Assembly (NCBI RefSeq): GCF_022458985.1
Contig: NC_061779.1
Location: 16,351,001 to 16,415,000 of the forward strand
Reading direction: 5' to 3'
Length of the DNA: 64,000 nucleotides
Origin: Mugil cephalus
Taxonomy: Eukaryota; Chordata; Actinopteri; Mugiliformes; Mugilidae
A model generated the notes under the pieces. That model saw only the letters and a list, made by a program, of their open reading frames with translations, did not search any database and was not told the origin of the DNA. The position numbers were made by a program, and so were the translations under genes. Below, piece by piece: positions 1-16,600 of this stretch; positions within the stretch are counted from its first letter, which is position 1; each line of letters starts with the position of its first letter.

Positions 1-1962
1 GACCTGAAAGCACATCCCAGTATCTGAACAGTTGTACAGGGTCCATGTGTGGAAGGGGCTACAATATATGTGTTATCTTCACCATCATTTCAAGCTGCAT
101 TTGGTACTTGGTTGTTTCTGATCACATAGGTCACTAATGGTCATTCTTGGCTGGCTGTCATAATCTAACAAGCCTTCAACGCATGTAAAATTGCTCGGGT
201 GACCTCACTCTCGGTTGACTTTCAGTATTTGGTCAGAAAAAAAAAATTAAAATAAAAATCCATCTTAACCTGAAGCTTTCAGATCACTAAGTAGTGTTGT
301 TGGCACTAGTGACACCAGGATTTTAATCGTGGGTGGACTTCCAAGTAAAATGGATGGGCCAATTAAAATAGTAAGGGGGGGAAAAATGGTTTCCCCTTCA
401 TCTGCATTTCAGCGCTTTTCTGCAGCTCTGAGCTGAGGACAGCGACACAAGTAGCTTCCCTGTGTGGCTCTTGTATCACTGTCCAGCTTGCAGGGAATCC
501 GCCAGAAATCATTTCAGAAAATCAGAACTGTATCAGCATGACTTGTATAAACGATAACAAATCAAGTCAGCTGATTAATAATCACATATGCACAAAATTC
601 AATTTGAATTTACTGGTGGGACTTGGGGCTTGTTACAGCAGGAGACAGTGGGGCTTAGTGATGAACGCAGAAAGAGTTTTCTGATATTCCAGTGAATCAG
701 TCAGTTCCTTTTCCCAAGCTGGACGGTAACTCGTCACTCATCTTGCTTAAAACAGCAGGAGTTTCCTTCATCTCAGAGCTTTTCTTTTATTTTTTGTGAA
801 TTTAAATGAAAAAAAAAATGAGCTGCTTGACTTTGCTATGTTAATTTTAGTTTTTATTAGCTAATAGCTGCCACCTGTTTCTGTCCCAAGCTTTTTTGCT
901 TGAAATGCTTGCGCCATTCATTTCAATGGATCACTTCCTGGTGATGATGCAGCCTGTGAGTGGGCACAAGCTGCTGATTGGCTGATAAGCTTTCACTGAA
1001 AAAGTACCTCGGGCTGAGCAGCTAGAATGAAAACTAATGGTGTATCCGAACCTATGCCCGGTTCATAGGCAACTCGCGTGACACAGTGATGTGTGTAATA
1101 CATGATTAGTGCCTCCCACGGTGATGGATTGTATTACATGCTTCGCTGCGTCGCTCACATTTGCTGTGAACCAGGCTTTACTCACTATGGGCCTGGGCCC
1201 AATAGTAACGGGTGCTTGTTGGTGATTTCTGTGTCACTTGATTATGATGAACCGGGTGAGGAGATGATATGGAGGTTCATTCATCTCCGGCGAGATTTCT
1301 TGTAACACATGTTAACTAAATTCCATAAGCGGTTCCTGGACAGGTAAACACAGATGTAGTTAATACATTTAAAAAGTAGTTTAAAACAGTTTTTAAACAC
1401 ATGACTGAACTCTGAAAGGTTTTAAAAAAATATATGATGGATTCTTATTTCTGTTTACAGTGGGTTTTCCTCATTAATGCACTCTGCTTTGGATTATTTT
1501 GATGTTCATTACCTTTAAATGACCATTCTCGCAGCATGTTTCATCAATATCTTTTACCTTATTCTCAACTTTCCTAAGTAATCGTTGAGAAATTTTAGTT
1601 GGCATTTTTATCTGTTCAGCAAACAATAACATTTGACAAGCAAATATATTGAACAAAGCTGTTAGCTAAACTAGCTAAGCCAACATAGTCAACAGATATT
1701 CAACTATATTGAGTGTCTTTGTACTTCCAGCAATTACTATTGGACTTTGGAGGTGGATGTCAGGCTACAACACAGGGATGCAGAGAGCCCCGCTGTATAA
1801 CTGATGCAAAACTATTTGATTTATCTGATTGAAATCATCAGAAAATTGCTAATAGTTCCCAGATTTAAGTGTCACAGCCTTGTAAAGAATCGGAGAGGAC
1901 GATCAAGAATCATAATTGTTAAAAAACACACAATACCAACCGTATGTTCTTCTTATTTTCAG
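1..1962. other. Non-coding, probably an incenp intron
   Basis: I see no exon of incenp or any other gene here. The stretch is AT-rich, has only short frames without recognisable protein similarity, and precedes the first visible incenp exon at 1963. It is most likely intron, because the protein must have several hundred more N-terminal residues to the left of the window. Confidence 0.5.
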
Positions 1963-4900
1963 GCGAAAGAGCGTCGCAAACTGGAAGCACTTAAAAAGAA
2001 ACAGGAGCAAGAGGAAGAAAGGATGAAGAAAATGGAGGAAGAGAGGAAAAAGAAACAGGAGGAGTTGAAGAAGTAAACACTGAAAACTTTTCGCAGTTAA
2101 CACACACTGACTGAAACAATGGAGTGTTTTGCTTGTGTGTACACTTTAAATTAATGTAATTATGTTTTTATTCCAGGAAGAGGGATGAAAGGATAAAGAG
2201 AGTGTTGGACGCCAAAGTAAAAGAAGAGCAGAAGGAGGAGGAAAAGAAAAAGAAGATTGAGCAAAAAATGGCTCAGATTGGAGAGAAAAATGACAAGGTA
2301 TGTAACATCTGGTTCCTCTGTTTTTATATTTGCCTCAATTTAAAAACCAAACCTTTGTGTCAGATATTTGACATTGTACCTCTCAACGCAGCGTTTGGCA
2401 GATGAGAAGGCCAAGAAGAAAGTGGCCATAAAACGCCAAGAAGAGCTGGAGCAAAAGAAGAAGTTGGAAGAAGAGGCGAAAAAGAAAAAGCTTCAGCAAG
2501 CTGTAAGTTTTTTTTATGGCCTATTTTTGTGAAACTTATTAATTTTGCACACTTTGTAAGTGTAAAGCCAGACGCGCTGGCCATTGCAAATAACTTTTTG
2601 TTGCGTGGTTTTAAACCTAAAGGAGGAAGAGAAGCGGCAGCAGGAGTTGCTGGCGAAGAAGAAGGCCGAGGAGGAGGAGCAGCGAGCTCGTAAGCAGGCT
2701 GAAGCTCGCAAAGCGCTGGAGCTGAAGAGGGAACAGGCCCGTGAGAAAGAACGACTCGCTGCTATTGAAAGGTTAGCTGTTGTTTTTAATCCTCCTACAG
2801 GAGGGATTAGAGCAGAAGATCTGCATCAAACCGGTTCCAGATAAACCAAGATCATTCAGCACTGAGAAGCTGAACGATTCTGTGTTTACCCAGTATCTAC
2901 TAATGATCATCCACTAAAGATGATAACGACATAATTGGTTTCACACAACTGTATCGTGCTTTCTCTCTCTGCACTGTAGTTACACTGGACAAATGGAAAA
3001 AGCGAAGGCAATTTTCCCACAGCTTACGTTGAAGCCTTCAAACTAATAACAGAAACTCCCATTTTATCTTCTCCACCAGCTCTGCAATTGTTGGAAAACT
3101 ACTCCACCGGCCACATAAAAAGCATTTGATAAAATACTCCAGTTAACTGTATCAAGCTGCATCGACAGCTGAAGTAAAAACAAATACTCATTTTGTCAGC
3201 ATTCAACAATTGTTTTATTAATTGTATGGATAATGCACATATTCATGAAGAAGAATACCAATAACAGTACTTGTATTGATAAAATCCCAATGTTACTGAA
3301 CTGACTTGATGATTATTTTTCCAGGGAGCGAGTGGAAAAAGAAAAGGCTCTGGCTCTGCAACGTGAAGTGGAGAGAGCAGCGAGGGAGAAGGAGATGAGA
3401 GAACTGGAAGAGAAAAGGAAGGCACTTGAGGAAAAAAGAAAACTGGTAAGAAGCTTTAAGTGTCTAAGGTTTTAGCAGTGCAACATAAAATTAGTTTTAT
3501 AGTGCGAGGGCGGCACCACCGAACAGATTTATACACCGGCACTGAAATAAGATGTGACATCTGAAGTCTGTCACTTATCTTTAATTTGTTGCCAGGTACC
3601 AGTGATTTATTCTGCAGCACAGTCTGTCTCAACTTTATTCATACATTGTATGTTTGACAGGTGGAGATGAGCATCGGTTTATAACGTCAATAAAACGATA
3701 TTCATAAAACCTGTTGACAGAAAGACCAGAGGTCACACTGCTTAGTGGCACTGTACCAGAAAATAAAAATAAAAAAAACAATAAAACAATAATAACTGGT
3801 TGTTGATAGATTTAGGACTGAACCCTTTTTTTTCTTGCATTAAGAACTCTGGTAACCTCTCATAAAATTATCAACCATTGAAAATCTTTGTTTCTTCCGC
3901 TGCTCACTTTCCTAATCAATGTGATTTTTGCTCCACCAGGAGGAGCAGCAGAGACTGGCTGCAAAGGAGAAAGCGGTTAAAGAGTTGGAGGCTGCTAAGC
4001 AGAGAGAGGCTGCTGCTAAACAGGCTGCTAAGACACAGGTACACAGCCAGATAATACTTAACCTGTCGGTCCACTCGCACAGTTAGACATTAATTCAAAG
4101 ATTGATTACAGGTTACTTATTATTTATTTATGAGGGGCAGTGTTGCCTTAATGAAACTTTTTCTCTTCAGCACTTTCAAATAGACTTTATAGTGTTTAAT
4201 AGTGTCATTTGGATTATCCACAATATTTTTGATGAACAGACTTGGTGCATTGTACAGTAGCAGGATTAAATGAAAACTGGAATGAGGATATGTTGGTTAT
4301 GTAATCACCTTTTTTGTCCTTTTTCTGTCTGGACTAAAGGCTTCTGCTGCCCTGAATGTGTCTGTGGATATGGAGGTAAGATTATGACATCTTGGATAAA
4401 CGGACACAATGAGGTTAAAGTGTTTCCTCAGCTTTGTGTGTAAGATAAAGTCACAGCCTGGCATCTGTAATTGTTGTTCAGCAGTGGTGATGACACTTTG
4501 CATTATATCATTTCAGCGTTCGGCCATGACCACGCCCGTGAAAAAAGGTGCTGGCCTCAATGTAACCGTGGATTTGGAGGTAAAATTCAGTGACTCATAT
4601 TTGAACCACACACGATAGTTTCTCATCATAAAAGCTTCATAAAAACATTTTATTCTCCTCCTGCAGCAATCCACGTTACAGTCCTACGACATCACTCCAA
4701 AGGGGGGGAACAAACCCTTGTCTGTGTCCAAAAGTGCGGAGGATTATGGAATGGACCAAAACAGCGACGACTCCACTGACGATGAGTCCGCCCCGAGAAA
4801 ACCTGTTCCGTCCTGGGCAGAAGGTCTGTATGAGCCGGTGCAGCCGTCTCCTAGCGTTTTAGTTTCTCGTAATGTAACGGATGCTGCGTTTAAATGGAAC

Positions 4901-5351
4901 ATGGTTGTGTACACAAAATGTTTGGCAATCAAACAGTAGTTTGAGGTAGGAACATTTTCCTCAGACTTAAATTAAAAGTATTAAATTATAATACATAGTA
5001 TAATAGCTTGTCATTTAGCTCCACCGCTCCACCTCAACAAACATGTCACAACACAAATGCCCCCCTTTGAAAGCAGTGTTGATCCAGACTGAGTCATCCT
5101 CTGTGTGATTGTGAATGTTACTTCCCTGTTGGCTGCGTTTAAGCAGACATTTATGATTTATGTTCTCCCTTCCAGGTGCCAGTCTGCAGCAAGTGATCAT
5201 AAAGCAGTACTACAACCCTCCTGACTTGGACTCTTTCTTTGGCATAATCGAGCCACCGAGACTGGAAGACATATTTTGCAAGAGCAAGCCCCGATACTTC
5301 AAACGTACCAGCTCTGCAGTGTGGTACTCGCCTCCATCTGGAGCCAAGTAA
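1963..5351 (+). CDS. incenp: Inner centromere protein INCENP, C-terminal part (5' end outside window)
   Basis: INCENP is the scaffold of the chromosomal passenger complex. It binds Aurora B through its C-terminal IN-box. Ten exons are visible: 1963-2072, 2177-2297, 2392-2502, 2623-2771, 3325-3445, 3940-4038, 4340-4375, 4517-4579, 4667-4823 and 5176-5351. They encode 380 residues in one continuous frame to a TAA stop. The first six exons form a very charged Lys/Glu/Arg coiled coil (single alpha-helix type). Exon nine carries the conserved [21 protein letters not shown] stretch. The last exon is the IN-box ([18 protein letters not shown]) and ends with the Aurora B target motif KRTSSAVW. Two consecutive small exons both encode a LNV(S/T)VD motif. 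Compared with the human protein as I remember it, the tail after the TSS motif is short. The N-terminal centromere-targeting part is not in the window. Confidence 0.96.
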
Positions 5352-5441
5352 TGTCCGTACACTGGCACTGACTTGTGTGTGTGTGCGTGTGTATATATAT
5401 ATATTTACACTGCTGTAAAAAGTTACATTTTTAAGATCTTA

Positions 5442-5447
5442 AATAAA
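5442..5447 (+). promoter_or_regulatory. Probable incenp polyadenylation signal
   Basis: A canonical AATAAA lies 91 bases after the incenp stop codon, followed by T/G-rich sequence. This is inferred from position and motif only. Confidence 0.6.
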
Positions 5448-5459
5448 GTAATGTTTTGT

Positions 5460-6820
5460 TTTTTTTGTGAATGATATTTTTTACATTTTGTGATTAGGGT
5501 TTTTACATTTGTTTTCATGGCATGCAAGTTTTAGTTTTTAGGTGGTGTTACAGTTTTTTGATTTTCGTTGTGTGAATGCAATGAAACCACTAAGGTGAGC
5601 GGTGGTTCGGTTTGTTGTACCAGTAAACAACCATGACAGCAGGCAGCGCACATCAGGAATGTGGCTGCTTCTCAAATTTATGGATGTACTTTGAGTAATT
5701 ACATGTCAAGCCTCTGCCATATTAAAGGTTTGAAGTTAATTTGTCACCCAGCTGCTCATAAATATGACTTTGATTCTTCCTTACAAAATAAATGAAACTG
5801 TAAATACTGAAGTTGGATCATCGTAATCACCTTATTTGCTCAGAGGCGGCTGTGGTGCTTTTTTTTTTTTCTCCCACGGTTTCCAAGGGCAACAGTGAAC
5901 GTTACATCTGGACGGTAGGTTCGATGGTAAGTTTGATGAAACTGCATTTGGTCCTGTTTGATTAATAAAAGGAAAAAAAACACTATACATGGACAATTAA
6001 CATGTGATTTAGAAGCCGCCGAAAGGTAAAAGCGTTTACTCTTCACTTTAGGTTAAAGTATGGACTTTAATTTATGCCTTCTTACGCACATGTAACTGTT
6101 AACGTCTGTGCGCTCTCTTACAGAGCATGCGCGTTAGCTGACCGTTAGCTACCTAATCCACAACCACAACACAACTGACTCTATTTAGTTAATTCAATTA
6201 AGCTTTATTTAATTTCGTCAAGGGCGAGAATTTGTCGAACCAGGTAGGTTCAGCCTCCTAGACGATCTGTCTGTGGTGGTATGTCTATCGGATGAAGTGA
6301 TGCAGATGTTGTTGCTAGTAGTGACTGCCTTAAGATAGCATGTTTGCTTTATTGATGACACTTAATCTTAATGAGTGTTTTGAGTTTGGAGCACAGTCTT
6401 ACAGAGCTTTTGTTACAAAGTAGGTCTTCTATAGACTGGATTAGCCACCTAAATAGTTGTACTTATTCCCCCCGACCTCCATTTATTAGGTTAATGGCAG
6501 GAATCTCGGAGCCGGTCTGTCTCACGCGTGTCTCGTATGGATGAATGGCTACAATTGAGTGATCGAAAGGGTTACTATTCACTTCATTGTGTACTGAAAT
6601 ATTTTTCTCCTAGGGAATAATTCCGTGTAGCTGCAGCAACACATGCTGCTGTTTAGTGTGAATAATGTATGGGGTACGGTTGTATATTATCTGCGTCTAG
6701 GTTATTGTTTATGCGGCACGTACTGCTTCAGCTGACCCTCCAAGGTCTTGACACACTTACATAACATAACATGTAATGTACAGCCTTGCAGTTGCTCATT
6801 AACTTATTTACTGTAATAGA
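5460..6820. other. incenp-ferritin intergenic region with probable ferritin 5' UTR exon
   Basis: No coding exon is visible. A plausible non-coding first exon of the ferritin gene ends at 6243 (..AACCAG/GTAGGT). The matching acceptor (..TAATAG/AC) sits directly before the ATG at 6822. I searched by eye for the iron-responsive element hairpin (loop CAGTGN, five-base-pair upper stem, C bulge). The only CAGTGA, near 5892, has flanks that do not pair as the element requires. Confidence 0.45.
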
Positions 6821-6821
6821 C

Positions 6822-7708
6822 ATGACTTCTCAAATCCGACAAAACTTCCACCAAGACTGCGAGGCTGCCATTAACAGACAGATAAACCTGGAGCTCTACG
6901 CCTCTTATGTTTATCTCTCCATGGTAAGAAATGCTTTCAAGTGTCACGTATCCCAGTTCAGTGTTATTTTAGAGATGAGAAGTGGTTATATAATGATTTC
7001 CTCCTCGGTTTTTAGGCGCACTACTTTGAGAGGGATGACAAAGCCCTTCCCAATTTAGCAAAGTTCTTTCACACACAGTCCAAAGAGGAACGTGAGCATG
7101 CAGAGAAGTTCATGAGTCTGCAAAACAAGCGCGGAGGCACAATTTTTCTGCAGGACATCAGGGTAAGGATGCTTTCACAGATAGAAAAATATATGTGTAG
7201 TGCAACATAAAGCTGGAAGTAATGCTTTTCATTATACGAATAGAATACCAAGTATGTTCTTCAAGCTCTTATATGAGTTTTTTTTAACCTGCTATTGAAA
7301 ATCATTTGAAATCGATCATGAATTGTAATAAATAATTTATGTGCTAGAAACCTGATAGGGACGATTGGGGGAGCAGCCTGGAGGCTTTGGAGTGTGCCCT
7401 GCAGCTGGAGAAAAGCGTAAACCAATCCCTGCTGGACCTGCAGAAAATGGCCACTGAACACAATGATCCTCATGTAAGGAGCAAACCATGAGAAACGACT
7501 TTGATTTTTAAAATGACAGCCTAACATGTTGTTATTTCTCCCTCTGCAGATGTGTGACTTCATAGAAACGCATTTTCTGGATGAGCAGGTGAAATCCATA
7601 AAACAGCTCGCTGACTGGATCTCAAACCTGCGCCACATGGGAGCCCCTCAGAGTGGCATGGCCGAGTACCTCTTTGACAAGCACACCATGGCTGAAGAAG
7701 GAAGTTAA
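6822..7708 (+). CDS. fth1: Ferritin heavy chain (H-type ferroxidase subunit)
   Basis: This cytosolic iron-storage subunit oxidises Fe(II) and assembles into a 24-subunit shell. Four coding exons, 6822-6923, 7016-7162, 7348-7473 and 7550-7708, give 177 residues, the usual length of the family. The start is the ATG of [12 protein letters not shown], which aligns with other H chains; the upstream in-frame ATG at 6786 lies before the splice acceptor. Ferroxidase residues are all present: Glu in NLELYASY with the following Tyr, Glu and His in EEREHAEK, Glu in LQLEKSVNQ, and Gln in LDEQVK. The ending [17 protein letters not shown] is typical. These make it a catalytic H-type and not an L-type chain. 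Fish have several H- and M-type paralogues, so the exact paralogue is uncertain. It follows incenp on the same strand and converges tail to tail with the bestrophin gene. Confidence 0.96.
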
Positions 7709-7844
7709 ACCAAGCTAACGATCGTCCTTCTCACTCCTGAATCCCGACAAGTACTGTATATGATGTGTATAATAAGCTGTTAAACTAGACAACCACAGAC
7801 ATCACTTCACATTACATTTCAGGCTGTACAAGATGTTTTATAGA

Positions 7845-7850
7845 AATAAA
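7845..7850 (+). promoter_or_regulatory. Probable ferritin polyadenylation signal
   Basis: AATAAA lies about 140 bases after the ferritin stop codon, in a short AT-rich 3' UTR. Confidence 0.6.
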
Positions 7851-7859
7851 GTCCGAGCA

Positions 7860-8749
7860 AACCTAACATTTATTTTATGTTTTCATATATTGTTGTATTA
7901 TTGTATGATTATGATAACTACATTGTTCCTTCTGTCAGAGTGATATATCTACAGATCCTGGACCTGGACGGTGTTACTTTATAATGCACAAGATTACATT
8001 GCATTGAAAAATACATTTATTATTTACTTACTTCGCTAATTGTCATTAATAATTGTACTATTTTTTTTTTTGTTGTGTGTTTTCAGGCTAGCTGCTGTTA
8101 CTTTTCTCTGTGTTGGACATTTTAATTTAAATTTAGCACATAAAAAATAAGACACACTTGACATATACATATTTTAAGAACACATAATTATATTGAATTT
8201 ATTCGCCCACATAATCAAAACTTAAAGACTCCACTATTCATTAGTATATCTTATCTATCACAACCAGTACACACTTAAATGTGGAAATTGTCTCCTAGGC
8301 TGTTTCTTCATTGGACAGATTGGTTTGCAAGTGCTTTGTATAGGCCTACATTTGTATAAATGTGGTCAAGTATCATTGTAAAATAAGAAAATAAAGTATA
8401 CAAATAAATTCAGGTTTTAGTTTTTATTAAAAAATAACTTGACTATGACAAAAGAAGCCATAACATTTGATGAGTAACATCAAATGAGCAACGATGTTAA
8501 GACTACCGTAGGTTACGGATATACACATTTTGGCCTCTTGTCACTGTAGAGGAAAAATTTTCTTTGATTTTTTCCTTTACATCTTGACCATTAAATCTCA
8601 TAAGGTGCTTTTAGCATTACAAGTAGTTTAATACTCGGTGCTTGGAACGAATAATTTTCACGTATGGGCAGGCTGTCTCCAGATGGAAAAAATCTCAGAA
8701 GCAACATGGCCCTTGCTGTTGAGAAATGTTTTAAATGCTGTTTCTTTTC
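7860..8749. other. Convergent 3' ends of ferritin and bestrophin genes
   Basis: AT-rich, without coding exons. On the minus strand, AATAAA (plus-strand TTTATT at 8423-8428) is a reasonable polyadenylation signal for the bestrophin gene and would give it a 3' UTR of about 330 bases. Confidence 0.5.
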
Positions 8750-12261
<3,512 letters not shown>

Positions 12262-13605
12262 TGCTGCTTGCTGGCCAACTTGCTGGCTGGCTGTGGCCAG
12301 ACATGAAGGAAACCAGTGTGGTGTAGTTCTCTGCGATTCGTCTGAGCTCCGCCTCTGCAGTCAACCTGGATCTCATAAGGCCAACATGCTCACAGATCTA
12401 AAGGATAACAGTTATACAACAGTTATATTTATTATGTAGTTTGTAATCTATGTCCACTTACACTTAAATTTATATATTTCTTAGTTTCTATCAAAATAAT
12501 CCTCTACCTCCGACTTGAACTTATTAAAGCAAAACAAAATAAAATGTGTGAGAGTCACAGCGGCTCAAATTCACCCACTTACCACTGAGAATGGAGGCGT
12601 CTGGCCATCGTGGTCGCTGTGGCTCTAGATGTGTGGCGTCGGCGTCCGGGGGGGAATGTTGGAGAAGGGAAAGCAGGAAAGAAAAAGAGAGCGAGGGACT
12701 CCTACACCTCCGGTCACTTGATGTGTTAATCTGTTTCTGCAACAAAGCTGCATTGTGAGGCCAGGTCCCGTTAATCTGAACAAATCTGAGGACAGCACAG
12801 CGGCCGCACTGCCACAAACAGGTTGATTTAAGGCGCGAACACTGAGTGGATGTGTTGAGATTAGAAATGTGACTCTATGAACCAGATTTCAGCAAAGTCT
12901 GATTTATTATTTTAAAGCTTAACACACAGGCTTTAGCGTTTCTCCCTAACTCTTGCTGTGTGGAACACACATTTCTGAATGTAATCTCATCTCTGGATTG
13001 CAGCTGCTTTCATTATTTCTATGTGGAACAGTTTCTCTGTATTTGGTTGTGGCAAACTTGTGGTCAGGTGAGACTGTGAATGACCCCCCTCTGCTGGAAA
13101 ATATGTGCAGAGCTGGCTTGTTACTGGTCAGAAGGTGTTTAGTGATTAACCCTTCCGGTTTAACCAGGCGACCAACAGCAGGGCGAAGTGCGGAGACTTT
13201 ATTGAGCAGAATTTCTGCTGTATTTGCAGATTTTTGTTGCCAATGAGAATTTGTTCCATTTCGGTGAGTATATTCTTTGTCTTTACATCATCCTAGAAGA
13301 GCTCATTACACCCTGTGTGTGTGCGATACATGCACATGCTGTTTTCTAACTTAATATTTGCACTGGATATCTCACAGAAAGAAATTCCTTAAGCATGACT
13401 ACCTTCAAAGAAAGGAGCTTTCTTTAGCTCTCCTTCTGAGAGGTTTAAGTGGCTATTGTCTTTTGCAGGACTTTTATGGGTCATTTAGTTTAACCCGGAA
13501 TCTTAAGATACAACAAACAGAGTTACATGTTGAAACTTGTGTGCCCACAGACATCAGGACCCTCTTAGACCACTGGAGATACCGAAGAGCTTCTGAGAGA
13601 GACAC
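12262..13605. other. Divergent promoter region between best1 and rab3il1
   Basis: The two genes are transcribed away from each other from this 1.3 kb. On the minus strand a GC-richer block to the right of 12583 looks like the bestrophin 5' UTR exon. On the plus strand a donor at 13262/13263 (..CATTTCG/GTGAGTA) and an acceptor before about 13552 (..GCCCACAG/ACATC) suggest a non-coding first exon for the Rabin gene. These are splice-signal inferences. No TATA box is obvious. Confidence 0.4.
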
Positions 13606-16600
13606 ATGGATGCGTTCGAGGGAATTCACAGTGTCCAGATTTCCTCCTCTCCAACGTCTCCAACTTCTTCGAGCCCGGGGTACGAGGTCCTCAAGTCGGG
13701 GAGATCTGGAATAGCAGTGTACTCCTCCGCAGTCTTCTTTGGGACGCCCAATGTGCCTGCAGTCAGACACAAGACCAGGAAGGTGACTGAGGACGAAGGA
13801 TGTGTTGTTGGACGGTGAGTGTCAAATCCTGAGGCACAAAAGAGGAGTCTGATCTTTCCTGTGTGGAGCAAACATGAAGCTCTGTTGTTTAAAGAACCAG
13901 TTTGATAGGGTTTGATGTTTTGAAGTGAGTTATATTAAGCACTACAAAGCACCAGCTCTTCAAATAAATCCAGTGGAGGACAATTTGCACATTATTTGTC
14001 TATAAATGGTAAGAAATTAAAAAAAATAAGTCTCATGTCAAATTTAAGCTATTTGAGCTATTGTTGATTGTTGAATCTTTCCCCTTCACGTAATGGAGAG
14101 AGTGAGGTGGTCAAATTATTCAATATAATATGTAAACTAGCAACAAAACATCTGTGTGCTGTATATTTACTAGTGTAACTCCAACACTGAATTATTTTAC
14201 CCATGTTGTGAATGAAAACTCTCCTTGTGTTGTACAGCCATCATGAAGTAAGTAAAAAATGTCCAGTGCAGCTTTAGGCCTCTAGCAGGATCAGATCAGG
14301 ACTTAGAATTAGAGGATACAGTAGAGCTGTGTCAGGAAATGAGGGAAAAAGGATGGAATCAAGAAAGTGAACTCAGATAAGGAATGCAGAGATTACTGCA
14401 GATGTGGAGTCTCTTATTAAATGCCTCAGTCACCAGCCTGCCCGCTGTTTCATTTTTGTCTGATAATGCATGTCCACCAAGAGACATTCTTACACCAACA
14501 CAAACATGACGATGCCAATTAAAAACTCTCCAGGGTAAGAGATGGAGCTCCAACACTGACCCAAGTGACGATGCATTTTACGTCACTGGATAATTCACTG
14601 AATCTGTGCTCTACTTTATTCATGTTCATTTATAATTGATGAGTGACTTTGAAATGTTTGTCCTGTGTATCCAAAATAGCTGTTTTCTGCCCTAAAAGCC
14701 TCCAGACTTAATGCACAGTATGTCAAGTGGTTTGTGCTATGTGATTTATTACAGCTATAGGTTTATTTCAGTTAGCCTTGCTTTATTATTAGATCCCTGG
14801 TTGTTTTAATATTGTATTTCATGATGTGTGTTTGATTAATAATTACATTAGGTTACCACAGAGCACATCTGGGGCTGAATGAACAGGATCAGACAGAGTA
14901 GGTCATGTTTCGCTGCTGAAAACAAGGTGTCCCGGTAGGGAAAGAATTCACGTGCGATCGCATGATTTTCCCGCTTTGTAGAGTATAAAACGAGCCACAA
15001 AAGAAGACATTATTTCAAATAATTTTATCTCATTTAGAAAAGTAGAAGGATCTACTTTTGTTTTCATTTGGATTTGCGTGTCTCTATTATGCTTAATTTC
15101 TTTATTTCCACTCAAATGTCGAATTCGTTCAGGTTTTTTTCTTCATACTTGAAGAGAAAAGGGGGATATTTCAAACTTTTATTTTTTAAAGACGTACAAA
15201 TCAGGTGCAGATCAAGTCCAGATGAACCCCAGCCGCGGTATCAGCAGCCCTGGGAGCTCCCAACGTGAAGCCAGCCAGGCAAGTCAGTGTGGTCAGACAC
15301 AAGAATCCAGTCTAAAGTCGTAATTATGCTTCTGAGCACGGCCACACAAGGACTTGACGCACGGTCACCACGTGACACAGTCTCTGCAACACTAGCGCAG
15401 AAGCATAAATAAGGCATAACACCAACAGAGACAGAGACAGTAAATTGCCAAGTTCAGATACTGAAAAGTGTAACCTCACACTGGAATATGTGGAGATTTT
15501 GAGAGAATACGCCTGATTCTGTTGATTCAGTCATGATTTTGTGTTTTGATGTTATTTTATTGCTGTTGTAATTTGACTGTATGTATAGTCAAAAATCGCT
15601 GAGATGGAGAAGTAGCGGTAATTCAGTTTCTAGAGTAGACAGAGACAGTGATTTATGGACCCCCTGATAAAGCCTTGTCCACCCTGTGGCCACCCCTGGT
15701 GTAGAAGTCCTAGCTCCGCCCCTGCAAATCAGGTCAATGAAGTCAAGACGCTGTTGGTGATTTGGAGTTTGGGAACTGGTGAGAGAGGACCAGTGACTTT
15801 TAGGTTTTTACTATTTTGTAAGGGTTTTTTTACGTGTCTCTGAGGGGGATCCATGTGGAGGCCGGTCCGGTGGGTGGGAGTGGACGGACGCTCTGTCATG
15901 TGACCCGAGAGAAACGACGGCAGAAACAGACGAGGCGCTGGTTTCTGAACTGGAAAATAATGAGAGGATATTTCTGGAGAGTGTAAACCAAGCCGACGCA
16001 AATCCGGATCTTCTTCGCTCCTTATTTAGTTTTTTATTTTGTGTTTTATTTTGTGTGTTTGTGTGAGAGAGAGTCCCGGTGTTGTTGTTGTTGTTTGTCT
16101 ACGTCAGCGTCCGCATTCCTGCGCCGTGATTTAAAGCGGCTGGGTTAGTTTCAGTGAAACCAGCTAACGTGAGCGCAGTTTGGGGACTACTTTTTTTTTT
16201 TAATTTAACCACAACACCGGCCGACGGGACCTGGAGGGGACAAGCTGACGGACGCAGAGACGGAGCGGGAGGCTGCTCTGTATCTGTCCCGGACGCAGAC
16301 AGAGAGACAGACAGGGTGAGGGCGGACACTGACGGGACGGGACGGGACACTTCTCCGTGTCCAAAAGCTAACCAGCTAGTTAGCTCTGAGTCTGTTTGGA
16401 GCGTGGGCTTATATAGGAGCTGGAGATAAAATAACTCGGGCTCAAGCTGCGTGGACTCTAAAGCTTTAACCAAATGAAATGTTAGGAATGCTAATGTTGT
16501 ATCAGAGGGTCCCAAACTGAGGTTCGGGGTCCCCCCCAGGGTCTCTGACTGGAGGGACTATAGAGTCTGATAGGAACATGTGATACATTAGAGTAGAGAG

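Noticed and set aside
1102-1305. Open frame of 67 codons upstream of incenp
   Set aside because: It has no recognisable protein similarity, no matching splice sites, and lies in what is most likely an intron.
5880-5912. CAACAGTGAACG as an iron-responsive element
   Set aside because: The loop word is present, but the bases on either side do not form the five-pair upper stem or the lower stem.
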